This document shows positions 55,424 to 63,531 of a stretch of 64,000 bases of DNA, piece after piece (the stretch's first letter is position 1; each line of letters starts with the position of its first letter). The translations under genes were made by a program, and so were the position numbers. The notes below the pieces were generated by a model. That model was not told the DNA's origin. It saw only the letters and a list, made by a program, of their open reading frames with translations, and searched no databases. The DNA is from Pseudomonadota bacterium (lineage in GTDB: Bacteria > Pseudomonadota > Gammaproteobacteria > Ga0077536): contig JABISZ010000038.1 of NCBI GenBank assembly GCA_018668255.1, positions 117,063-181,062 of the forward strand, in the 5' to 3' direction.

Positions 55424-56077
55424 ATGTCGTTTGTGCCTCAAAAAGAATTGGTCACAGGAGTCGAGCGTCATCCTTTAGATGCTGATGTCCCGAATGTCAT
55501 AGAGAAGCTGTTCGCGCTGAAGAACCAATGTACCGAGTGCAATGTTTGCGAGGTCGCTTGTTCTTTGGTGCACTCCCCGGACGGGACAGTGAATCCTCAG
55601 TATGCTAGGTTAAAAATTGATCATGCACCGGACAAGGCGTCTCGTGTGAATCCCGATGGCTTAGGTTTCATTGCTGAAATCTGCCATCATTGCGGAAATC
55701 CACCACCCTGTGCTGAAGTGTGTCCGACTGAAGCCTTCTATTATGATCCAAAAACAAAAGCTGCGGTCATAGAACAAGATAACTGCATCCAATGCATGGA
55801 ATGCGTCCCTGGTTGCCCTTTTGATGCAGTGTTCATTGCTCCGTCTGGCGAGCTTCTGAAATGCGACCTTTGCGGGGGAGATCCAGTGTGTGTTAAGGCA
55901 TGCGCAGCGCGGCCGGAAATGCTCAATCAAGGCAAACAATACGTGAGACTTCCTGTGTTATTTTATTCCGAGCAGGCGGAATTCAATAAGGAACATAAGC
56001 AGGTTCCGGAAAAGACAGATGAGGTAGGGATGATGCAAGCGATGCTAGAGGCGGGGACAATTTCGAGTCCAGCGTAG
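55424..56077 (+). CDS. Four-cluster ferredoxin, AOR electron-transfer subunit
   Basis: The 217-residue protein has sixteen cysteines in four groups, each fit to bind a [4Fe-4S] cluster: Cys36-39-42-46, 87-90-96-100, 121-124-127-131 and 147-150-156-160. This HycB/DmsB-like pattern matches AorA of Aromatoleum AOR and E. coli YdhY, which sit beside AOR-family enzymes and carry their electrons. ATG 55424 follows AGGGAACTAAG; upstream frames from 55337 add residues before the predicted transcript start. It is 29 bases before the AOR gene. Confidence 0.88.
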   Translation: MSFVPQKELVTGVERHPLDADVPNVIEKLFALKNQCTECNVCEVACSLVHSPDGTVNPQYARLKIDHAPDKASRVNPDGLGFIAEICHHCGNPPPCAEVCPTEAFYYDPKTKAAVIEQDNCIQCMECVPGCPFDAVFIAPSGELLKCDLCGGDPVCVKACAARPEMLNQGKQYVRLPVLFYSEQAEFNKEHKQVPEKTDEVGMMQAMLEAGTISSPA

Positions 56078-56106
56078 GTTTTAGGGCTAATTTGGGGAGA
56101 ATTATT

Positions 56107-58071
56107 ATGGAAAGTCGATTACTGAGAGTAGATTTGACTACAGGCGAACTCAAGAGTGAAGTCATACCGCATAGTATATTTGAGAGATGGATTGGTGGCT
56201 CGGGAATTAATAATTGGATTATGTGGGAGCACTTCCTCACTCATGATATAAACTGCGATCCGCGTGGCCCGGACAATATTTTTGTTTTTGGCGTTGGTCC
56301 GCTGGCTGGAACAGGAGCAGGTAGTGGGATTAAAGGACGCATTACCTTTAAAAGCCCTTGCTACAACATGTTTGGGGACTCGGCGGGAGGGGGTAAATTC
56401 CCATATATGTTGAGATTTACAGCGTTCGAGTATATTGCGATTACGGGGAAGTCACCCAAACCGGTATACCTCCGGATCTGTAATAATGAAGTCTCTTTGG
56501 AAGACGCGTCTCATTTATGGGGTAAAGACACCCTACAAACGCATACTATGCTGCGCGAAGAGTTAGGAACCTATCCTTCAAAAGTTCATACGTTATCTAT
56601 TAGTCAGGCTGGAGAGAACCAGGTAGGGATAGCAAGCGTTGTGTCTGATGCCTTAAGGATTCATGCAAGATGTGGCGGTGGTGCCGTTATGGGTTCTAAA
56701 AACCTTAAAGCAATCGCAGTCCAAGGCAATGGTGGTCTGCCTATAGCCATGCCTGATGAAATGCTAGCCTGGTCCGATGATTTCCGGCAGAAAATTGATA
56801 GCAATGAAGCTGTTTATGGCTTTAAGCGTCGTGGAACTCTCGGTGCGGTTGAAATGTACCAGCATATCGGAAGTCATTTTTGGCGAAATAATCAGGGGAA
56901 TATGTTCCGCGGCGGAGAAATCACGTCCGATAACTGGGTGAATAAGTATCATAAGTATTCCGAAGTTTGTTCGTCAGACTGTTTCATTGCATGTGACGCA
57001 AAATATAAAATTGATGGAACCGAGTCGGAGGCTGCTAAGAAATATATAGGAGAGTCATTTAGACGACCTGAATATTTGACCACAGGAAGTGCGGCAGGAG
57101 CTTTAGATGTAAGAGACTGGGCTGAGGTTGCTCATTGGGGGAAAATTACTAATGACTATGGGATAGATAATCAAGACTTGTCATGTGCTATTTCGTTTCT
57201 CATGGAGCTTAAACAGCGGAAACTAATCTCAGATCAGGACGTTGCAGAGCTTTTTGGCCATGAACAGAGTTTAGAATGGGGCAACATGGATGACATTGAA
57301 GCATGTCTCCATAGCATTGTTTTTCAGAAGGACTTGTTTGGTAAACTTTTTGGTGACGGGCCTTATCTCGGTGCGATTCGGTATTCAGAATTGAAAGGTC
57401 AGAATTTCATGAAATATGCGACTTATGGAAAAGGTGGTGCCAGCTTTACCGAAGAGATGAGACCTTTCCCAACGTGGATGAACAATATGGCCGTCGCCTC
57501 ACGTGGAGCTGATCATTTAAAAGGAATTGGTTTAATCGAAAAATTCCAGCGTAAAGACCTATCTAAGATCTATTTTGACGGGCGTACAGAAGCTGCAGAT
57601 CTCACTGTTCCTACTTTAAAAGGGGCCTCAACTGCACTCATTGAAAATCAGGTTGCGTTGTTAAATTCGTATGGCGTGTGCCTTTTTCATTGGATGCTTG
57701 ACCCCTCCGGGTACACTCCTCAGGACTACTATGGCAAAGCTTACGCTGCTGCGACTGGGATTGATCGAACTCCTGATGAATTAATGCTTGATGGTGCCCG
57801 GATCTGCAATTTAGAGAAGGCTTTTAATTCAAGGATAGGTATGCGGCGAGAGCACGATACCGTGTGTGAAAGATGGATGTGGGAACCTACTGAAGAAGGT
57901 ATGTATCCGGGATCGGTAGCGGCAGACATGTTCAACCCAGTTTTGGATGAATATTACGAATGGCGTGGTTGGGACAAAGAGTCAGGTCTACAAACCAGGA
58001 AATCTCTAGAAGCTTGTGGCCTGGATGACGTGGCTGAAGTACTGGCACAAGAAGGTTCACTCGCTAAATAA
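56107..58071 (+). CDS. Aldehyde ferredoxin oxidoreductase family (tungsten) enzyme
   Basis: AOR-family enzymes use a tungsten bis-pyranopterin cofactor and one [4Fe-4S] cluster to oxidise aldehydes to acids, or, in some members, reduce acids or aromatics. The 654-residue protein has the opening LLRVDLTTGELKSEVI, WIGGSG, GGAVMGSKNLKAIAV (194-205) and cluster cysteines Cys288, Cys292, Cys296 and Cys525. The first three are spaced C-x3-C-x3-C; classical AORs have C-x2-C-x3-C. ATG 56107 follows GGGGAGA. Neighbours are a ferredoxin, a MoaD-like protein and oxygen-using catabolic enzymes. The substrate is not known. Confidence 0.92.
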   Translation: MESRLLRVDLTTGELKSEVIPHSIFERWIGGSGINNWIMWEHFLTHDINCDPRGPDNIFVFGVGPLAGTGAGSGIKGRITFKSPCYNMFGDSAGGGKFPYMLRFTAFEYIAITGKSPKPVYLRICNNEVSLEDASHLWGKDTLQTHTMLREELGTYPSKVHTLSISQAGENQVGIASVVSDALRIHARCGGGAVMGSKNLKAIAVQGNGGLPIAMPDEMLAWSDDFRQKIDSNEAVYGFKRRGTLGAVEMYQHIGSHFWRNNQGNMFRGGEITSDNWVNKYHKYSEVCSSDCFIACDAKYKIDGTESEAAKKYIGESFRRPEYLTTGSAAGALDVRDWAEVAHWGKITNDYGIDNQDLSCAISFLMELKQRKLISDQDVAELFGHEQSLEWGNMDDIEACLHSIVFQKDLFGKLFGDGPYLGAIRYSELKGQNFMKYATYGKGGASFTEEMRPFPTWMNNMAVASRGADHLKGIGLIEKFQRKDLSKIYFDGRTEAADLTVPTLKGASTALIENQVALLNSYGVCLFHWMLDPSGYTPQDYYGKAYAAATGIDRTPDELMLDGARICNLEKAFNSRIGMRREHDTVCERWMWEPTEEGMYPGSVAADMFNPVLDEYYEWRGWDKESGLQTRKSLEACGLDDVAEVLAQEGSLAK

Positions 58072-58087
58072 GGTTCAGGTTTATATC

Positions 58088-58369
58088 GTGATAACAGTGC
58101 ATGCTAAGTTTCATAGTCATTTCAAAGAGCTCGCCTCTGCTGATGAGGATTCATTTCTTATTGAAATCCCTACGGTGAGTGAATTTGCAAAATGTATATG
58201 TGATAAATATGGGGCTAGGATGCGAGCAATGCTAATAGACCCCAAAACTGACGAACTTAATGAGCGTGGAACCATGTTTGTTAACGAAAAAGGAATGCGA
58301 GTGTCTGCAGAAGATATTCTTGAAGACGGAGAAACTATTACTTTTCTTGTTGGGATAGCTGGGGGATAG
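58088..58369 (+). CDS. MoaD/ThiS-like ubiquitin-fold sulfur carrier
   Basis: The 93-residue protein has a beta-grasp fold pattern (ITVHAKFHSHF, MFVNEKGM, DILEDGETITFLVGIAGG) and ends in Gly-Gly, the feature of MoaD and ThiS that accepts sulfur as a thiocarboxylate. Start GTG 58088 lies 16 bases after AOR and fits the family length. MoaD-like genes often accompany AOR-family genes and probably help make the pyranopterin of this enzyme. It is not thiS of the thiamine pathway, which is at 15074. Confidence 0.87.
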   Translation: MITVHAKFHSHFKELASADEDSFLIEIPTVSEFAKCICDKYGARMRAMLIDPKTDELNERGTMFVNEKGMRVSAEDILEDGETITFLVGIAGG

Positions 58370-58459
58370 GCTACTTTAATTTATTTCAACTTGGTGCGCA
58401 CTTGTTTGGGCTTAAGTGCAAGTTTTTTCTTTGGAAAACTAACTAGTAACAGGGGAAGT

Positions 58460-59731
58460 ATGAAGATGAGGATGGGCGGCTTTTTATTACCTAGCGTCGG
58501 AGCTACGCCAGAACAGTTTGAGCTCGGTCTTGCGGGGCAAAATCCAAACTACTATCAGCAAACTTTAGCGGACTGCGCGAAGTTGGTGTCCCAATTCGAA
58601 GACTTAGGGTTCGATTTTGTAGCATTTACCGAGCACCACTTCCACCTTGAAGGCCTGGAAGTCTCAAATAACCCCGTTATGCTGGGTACGTGGGCTGCGA
58701 TGCAGACTAAAAGGCTTCGGATCAGCCAAATGGGAAACGTCTTACCAGCTAGGAATCCAATCTTACTTGCAGAAGATTTGGCGATGCTCGATCATTTCTC
58801 TCAAGGTAGAATGTCCGCAGGTTTTGCAAGAGGCTATCAGGCCCGTCATGTCATGACCATCGGTCAGAAAATGAATGCTGTGTCGACTGCAACAAACGAT
58901 GAAGCATACCTAGAGCATGACAAGGTCAACAGAGAGCTTTTTAACGAGCATTTCACGATAATCAAAAAGGCTTGGAACAACTCACTTTTCGAACACAAAG
59001 GTACGCATTGGGATATTCCTCCGTCTGGCGTCAAATGGGACCATCCAGCGACTCAACACATGGTACCGGGTATGGTTGGACGTGATGGAAACTTGGAGCA
59101 GATTGGTATTGCGCCTCTGACTTTACAAGAACCGTCCGAAATTGAAATATTTATTCCTTTTACTATGAGTCCCGAGACGGTCGAGTGGTCAGCTCGAGAA
59201 GGGGCTGTACCGATCATTTTTTCCCCTATTGAAGAGCATGCTAAAAGTGCAATCGATCTTTATTATTCTGCGGCCAAGGATGCCGGTCGCGATTTGGAGT
59301 GGGGCCATGGAGTTGGACACTTTAGGGAGATTGTAGTTGCCGATACTGATGAAGAGGCCCATCGTATTATGGAGGATGGCTTGGGTTATATTTGGACTAG
59401 ATGGCACGACTGGTTCGGTTTTAACGAAGCGCTTCGTTACGTTGGCGAGGAAGGAGCAGTTCCAAATACTGCGAAGAGTATGAGGGACCGGGGATTTTCT
59501 ATCGCGGGCTCGGTTGACACTGTTACGAGAGGTTTAGAGGAAATGATTGACAAACTAAATCCCGAATTAATCGTTCCTTGGATTGCCGCGGGGCCGGTGA
59601 AGGTAGATAAACTGCTTAAATCGAATGATTTATTAGTAGAGAAAGTTCTACCTAAGTTGGGGATCGAGTTAGAGCAATTTCAACCGGTCATGAGGGGAAA
59701 CTTTGACGGCAGTGGATGGACGGGCCGATGA
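58460..59731 (+). CDS. LLM-class flavin-dependent monooxygenase
   Basis: Luciferase-like protein of 423 residues with the EHH motif in FTEHHFHLEGL, RISQMGNVLPARNPILLAEDLAMLDHFSQGRMSAGFARGY, and a C-terminal helix region. It belongs to the same subfamily as the gene at 48869. ATG 58460 follows AGGGGAAG; an upstream frame from 58391 lacks support. It lies 90 bases after the MoaD-like gene and 15 before hpaB. It may act on an aldehyde or ring intermediate, or support HpaB; nothing in the sequence decides this. Confidence 0.85.
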   Translation: MKMRMGGFLLPSVGATPEQFELGLAGQNPNYYQQTLADCAKLVSQFEDLGFDFVAFTEHHFHLEGLEVSNNPVMLGTWAAMQTKRLRISQMGNVLPARNPILLAEDLAMLDHFSQGRMSAGFARGYQARHVMTIGQKMNAVSTATNDEAYLEHDKVNRELFNEHFTIIKKAWNNSLFEHKGTHWDIPPSGVKWDHPATQHMVPGMVGRDGNLEQIGIAPLTLQEPSEIEIFIPFTMSPETVEWSAREGAVPIIFSPIEEHAKSAIDLYYSAAKDAGRDLEWGHGVGHFREIVVADTDEEAHRIMEDGLGYIWTRWHDWFGFNEALRYVGEEGAVPNTAKSMRDRGFSIAGSVDTVTRGLEEMIDKLNPELIVPWIAAGPVKVDKLLKSNDLLVEKVLPKLGIELEQFQPVMRGNFDGSGWTGR

Positions 59732-59746
59732 TCTTGGAGAGCTTAA

Positions 59747-61198
59747 ATGCCTATTAGGAACGGGTCCCAATATATAAGTGGGTTACGTGATGGACGAGAG
59801 GTCTGGTATGGGGGAGAAAAGGTAGCGGATGTTACTAAGTTTCCACAATTTGAGGCTGCAGTTCGGTCTATTGCTGAGTTATATGATATGCAGCACGAGC
59901 CTGATACTCGAGAGCTGTTAGTGTGCCATTCTGAGGAAGTGGGACAAGAAGTAGGTCGTGCCTTTCAGATTCCAAGAACGGCTGACGATTTGCGTTTGAA
60001 GCGAGAGGCCTATTTTGCATGGGCTCAAGCGAATTGTGGAATGGTTGGTCGAAGTCCTGATTTTTTGAATGTCATGTTGGCTGCTCTAGCGGCCAAAAAA
60101 AGCTTTTTTGCCGAAGATAGTGCCGAAAGAGCTAATAATGTTTTCGAATACTATCGTTTCGTTGCCAGGAATGACTTGTTTATGACTCACGCTCTGCTGG
60201 ACCCACAGCTAGATAAAGGAAAATTACGAAATGAGCAGTCTGATCCTGCAATATGTCTCCAAGTAGTTGATGAAAACGAGAATGGTATTGTTTTGTCGGG
60301 GATCAAACGTATCGCAACTGCCGCTCCCTATGCTGATGAATTACTAGTATGGCCTTTTCCTCCGACCTTTCAGCGGGGAGAAGAGTCTTATGCCAATGTT
60401 TTTGCTATCCCAATGAATACAAAAGGCCTGAAAACGATATGCAGACCGTCTTTTTCTAACATTGGTACTACTCGAGACTTCCCTCTATCATCCCGATTTG
60501 ATGAGATGGATGCTACGGTGGTCTTCGAAGATGTTTTGGTTCCTTGGGATAGGGTTTTTGTGTATAAAAATGTTTCGCTTCTCAATCGTATGTATCGTGA
60601 TAGCCGAATGAGAGAATTAACCGCCCATCAGACGAATGCCCGTTTAGAGGCCAAGCTCGGTTTTGTATATGCTGTAGTTCAAAGATTGGCTGAAGCCCAG
60701 GGGATGGAAGGTCGGCCTGAGATAATGGAAATGCTTGGTGAAGCCGCTGTTAAGATAGAGGTTGTGCGCTCGACCACGAGATCGGCAGAATATCAAGCGA
60801 CTATCGATCCTGAAAATGGGGTTTTGTACCCTGACTTAGCGTCTCTCCAAGCAGGCAGAGCTCTTGGCCCCATTTATTATCCGGAAATGATAGATATGAT
60901 TAGAAAAATGGGAGGAGGTGCCTTGGTACAGGTCCCAGTTTCGATGGATGAATTTGACTCCCCCATCGGTTCTGATATTGAAAAAGCTCTTAGGGGAGCC
61001 TCGATAAACGGTAGAGAGAAAACACAACTTCTAAAAATAGCGTGGGATCTTTGTGGTAGCGAATTCGGGGCCAGACATGAGCTGTATGAAAAGAATTACG
61101 CTGGTGAAAGGGGAGCATTATTGGCTGGGATACAAAGAGAATACCTTCGTAAAGAGTTTCACTTAGGACACTTCGACGAATTTTTGGAGGCGCTATGA
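59747..61198 (+). CDS. HpaB-family flavin-dependent phenol hydroxylase
   Basis: The 483-residue protein matches 4-hydroxyphenylacetate 3-monooxygenase (HpaB), a two-component enzyme that hydroxylates phenols using FADH2 made by a reductase. Seen are the opening GSQYISGLRDGREVWYGG, CGMVGRSPDF, LSSRFDEMDATVVFEDVLVPWDRVF (the conserved flavin/substrate region) and HQTNARLEAKLGF. Cysteines needed by the related 4-hydroxybutyryl-CoA dehydratase are absent, so oxygenase is favoured. No HpaC-type reductase is in this operon. Its stop overlaps the hydrolase start by four bases. Confidence 0.88.
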   Translation: MPIRNGSQYISGLRDGREVWYGGEKVADVTKFPQFEAAVRSIAELYDMQHEPDTRELLVCHSEEVGQEVGRAFQIPRTADDLRLKREAYFAWAQANCGMVGRSPDFLNVMLAALAAKKSFFAEDSAERANNVFEYYRFVARNDLFMTHALLDPQLDKGKLRNEQSDPAICLQVVDENENGIVLSGIKRIATAAPYADELLVWPFPPTFQRGEESYANVFAIPMNTKGLKTICRPSFSNIGTTRDFPLSSRFDEMDATVVFEDVLVPWDRVFVYKNVSLLNRMYRDSRMRELTAHQTNARLEAKLGFVYAVVQRLAEAQGMEGRPEIMEMLGEAAVKIEVVRSTTRSAEYQATIDPENGVLYPDLASLQAGRALGPIYYPEMIDMIRKMGGGALVQVPVSMDEFDSPIGSDIEKALRGASINGREKTQLLKIAWDLCGSEFGARHELYEKNYAGERGALLAGIQREYLRKEFHLGHFDEFLEAL

Positions 61199-62073
61199 AA
61201 GTCAATAGTCCATCGAGCTCAAGCTTTTGGTCGGACCTTGCACAAGCACCGTTTGAGCAAGGGTATCTGGAAGCTGGCGCCATTCAAACCAGATACCTGC
61301 ACTCGGGCACGGAAAATCTGCCACCGTTATTGTTATTGCATGGAACGGGTGGGCATGCAGAGTGTTATATCCGGAACTTAGCGAGTCACGGACGGTACTT
61401 TGATACTTGGGCTATAGATTTCGTGGGTCATGGCTGGTCTGACAAGCCGAATGTTGATTATGAGATTGATTATTATGTGGAGCATGTGGCCGCTTTTATG
61501 GATTCTCTAAATATTAATGAGGCACATATTTCAGGAGAATCTCTCGGGGGCTGGGTTGCTGCCCGATTCGCTATAAAGTATCCCGACAGGCTGATGCGTT
61601 TAGTATTAAACACGACGGGTGGTGCCACTATGGATACAGCTGTAATGGAGAAAATCAAAGTATTGACTAGGGCCGCAGTTGACGATCCCGTATGGGATAC
61701 GGTAAAGACACGGTTGGAATGGCTAATGGCAGATCCCGCGACGGTGACTGACGAGCTTGTTAGATGTCGCCGCGAGATTTACATGCAGGACGGATTTAGA
61801 GAGGCACTGGAGCATATATTGGTCCTACAAGAACCGGAGATACGCCAACGAAATAATTTAAGTGACGAAGAGTGGCAGTCTATAAAGGCTGAAACCTTGG
61901 TTATATGGACATCAGACGATCCTACTGCGGATGAGCTCGTTGGCCGACGTATAGCTAGTTTAATCCCAAATTCCAAGTATGAGCTGATAATGAATTGTGG
62001 ACACTGGCCTCAGTTTGAAGATCCCGAAATCTTTAATGAAATTCACTTGGGCTTCCTTCAGGGACACGGATAG
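61195..62073 (+). CDS. Meta-cleavage-product hydrolase, MhpC/BphD-like alpha/beta hydrolase
   Basis: The 292-residue hydrolase has an HGTGGHAECY oxyanion segment, the nucleophile Ser116 in SGESLGG, an acid residue near Asp241 in IWTSDDPTAD and His270 in MNCGHWPQF. The HGxGG...GxSxGG pattern fits carbon-carbon hydrolases that cut the product of ring meta-cleavage. Its ATG overlaps the hpaB stop (ATGA) and the dioxygenase follows seven bases on, which supports that role. Simple esterase activity is an alternative. Confidence 0.84.
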   Translation: MKVNSPSSSSFWSDLAQAPFEQGYLEAGAIQTRYLHSGTENLPPLLLLHGTGGHAECYIRNLASHGRYFDTWAIDFVGHGWSDKPNVDYEIDYYVEHVAAFMDSLNINEAHISGESLGGWVAARFAIKYPDRLMRLVLNTTGGATMDTAVMEKIKVLTRAAVDDPVWDTVKTRLEWLMADPATVTDELVRCRREIYMQDGFREALEHILVLQEPEIRQRNNLSDEEWQSIKAETLVIWTSDDPTADELVGRRIASLIPNSKYELIMNCGHWPQFEDPEIFNEIHLGFLQGHG

Positions 62074-62080
62074 GGTTATT

Positions 62081-63025
62081 GTGCCCATACGCTTTGCATT
62101 TGCGTCGCATACTCCTTTAAAAGGATATTGCAAGGTTCCGGTAGATGTATCGGAGGCTGTAGAGGCTGCCCATCTTTCTTTGCGAGACTGGGTTGACGCT
62201 TATGACCCTGAACTTGTGATTGCTCTTGGCCCCGATCATTTCAATGGTTTTTTTTATAATGTCATGCCACCTTTTTGTATTGGAATGGAATCAGAAGCGG
62301 TTGGAGATTGGAATACGCCCGCAGGGCATCTTCGTTCGGCCCAGGAAATAGCGCTCAATTTATTATCTTTCGCCCATAAATCAGGCGTGGATCTCGCAGC
62401 TTCTTACAGTATGAAGATCGATCATGGTTTGAGCCAATTCCTTAATGAACTTTTCACGTGGGATTCTATGCCACCAGTGATTCCCGTTTTCCTCAACTGT
62501 GCCGCACCTCCCAGACCTCCTCTGCAAAGGGTGCTGGAGCTTGGCAGGCTGATAGGAGTCTTTGCCAAAACACTTGATTTGCGAATATTAGTGACGGCGT
62601 CGGGTGGTTTATCTCATGATCCACCAATACCATTGCTAAGTGAGGCAACTGGTGAGTTGAGGAATAGACTAATTCATGGGGGCAAGTTGAGTGCCGAGGC
62701 TCGCGAGTCGAGACAAAATAGGGTTGTGGAAGAGGCGAATAAGCAAATACAGGGAGTAAGTGTAAGGATACCGCTCAACCCAGAATGGGATCGCTCTTTT
62801 ATTGAATCTATTCAACGTTTTGATTTTGATCCGATCTTGTCTATGAACGATGAGCAAATGACAAATGATGCAGGGTGTGGCGTTCATGAGGTTAGAACAT
62901 GGCTGTCCGTGGCAGCGGCCGCGCAAGAGTCGGGAGCGAAGAGTCTCGAGCTGTTACTGTACTTGCCGATACCGGAGTGGGTTGCAGGTTATGCCATCAT
63001 GAAAGGAGTAGGTGCCGATTATTGA
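62081..63025 (+). CDS. mhpB: MhpB-type class III extradiol dioxygenase
   Basis: MhpB opens the ring of 2,3-dihydroxyphenylpropionate at the 1,2-position using iron(II). With GTG 62081 as start the protein is 314 residues, the E. coli MhpB length, and His115 (in KIDHGL) and His179 (in SGGLSHDPP) fall at the same numbers as the E. coli catalytic histidines. Other matches are GPDHFNGFFYNVMPPFC (about 50-66) and IPEWVAGY. TAGGG lies at the stop of the hydrolase gene, so the two are coupled. The real catechol may differ from dihydroxyphenylpropionate. Confidence 0.93.
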   Translation: MPIRFAFASHTPLKGYCKVPVDVSEAVEAAHLSLRDWVDAYDPELVIALGPDHFNGFFYNVMPPFCIGMESEAVGDWNTPAGHLRSAQEIALNLLSFAHKSGVDLAASYSMKIDHGLSQFLNELFTWDSMPPVIPVFLNCAAPPRPPLQRVLELGRLIGVFAKTLDLRILVTASGGLSHDPPIPLLSEATGELRNRLIHGGKLSAEARESRQNRVVEEANKQIQGVSVRIPLNPEWDRSFIESIQRFDFDPILSMNDEQMTNDAGCGVHEVRTWLSVAAAAQESGAKSLELLLYLPIPEWVAGYAIMKGVGADY

Positions 63026-63047
63026 GCGGGTATCTTTCCCGTTTATT
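63026..63047 (+). terminator. Possible terminator after the AOR operon
   Basis: GCGGG and CCCGT form a five-pair stem (one G-U) around a seven-base loop, followed by TTTATT. It starts right after the dioxygenase stop and partly overlaps the convergent selenoprotein stop. The stem is short, so this is tentative. Confidence 0.4.
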
Positions 63048-63387
63048 CTGAAAGTATTTCCATATAACACTCCTCATTGAACCCCACAACAACTTGTTTC
63101 CCAAACACTATAGTTGGCGCTCTTAAGTTACCAGTAGGACCTAGCATGCTATCAATAAGCTCTTTAGTTACTTTATTTCCACCGTCAAAGGACAATAACT
63201 TTTTCCCTTTAGCCACAGTAATCTTCTGAGCTGATTTTGCGAGTAATTTGGCATCCGCTCTCGCCAATTTGCGGGACGCTGGGATGACCTCTTTTACAGT
63301 AATTTTTTGTGCTTCCATAAACTTGGATGCTCTGACACAGCTTGTTCAGCCTTTACGAAAGTAGTACCAACCGATTTCTGTAGCCAT
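63043..63387 (-). CDS. ArsC-like thioredoxin-fold selenoprotein with in-frame TGA
   Basis: From ATG 63387 the frame runs 114 codons to a stop at 63043, with one in-frame TGA at 63346-63348 (codon 14). Read as selenocysteine the start is MATEIGWYYFRKG-U-TSCVRASKF, a UxxC redox motif in the position of the thioredoxin-fold CxxC, followed by MEAQKITVKEV and LRAPTIVFGKQVVVGFNEE typical of the ArsC-like fold. AGGA lies eight bases before this ATG. An ATG at 63318 after the TGA gives 91 codons without the redox motif. A SECIS-like hairpin follows the TGA. It probably acts as a redox protein; the target is unknown. Confidence 0.82.
63311..63330 (-). promoter_or_regulatory. SECIS-like hairpin for selenocysteine insertion
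   Basis: On the minus-strand RNA, GCAUCCA and UGGAAGC pair with a single A-A mismatch around the six-base loop AGUUUA. The loop G is the second base, and it lies 23 bases after the UGA. Bacterial SECIS elements have a G among the first two loop bases at 16-37 bases after the UGA, so this fits. It needs folding and conservation checks. Confidence 0.72.
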
Positions 63388-63531
63388 TCAAGTATCCTGA
63401 TTTAATTCGCTTAGCATATTTTACGGATTATTCTTATAATGTGCACTACCTAAAACAACAATTGTTGACGCGTGTAGGTTTTGAGCACCAAGTAAGTTGC
63501 GCTGCAGCGTTGCACAACAGGAGAAACTGTA

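Noticed and set aside
59747..61198. 4-hydroxybutyryl-CoA dehydratase instead of HpaB
   Set aside because: The iron-sulfur cysteines and histidine typical of that enzyme are not at the expected places.
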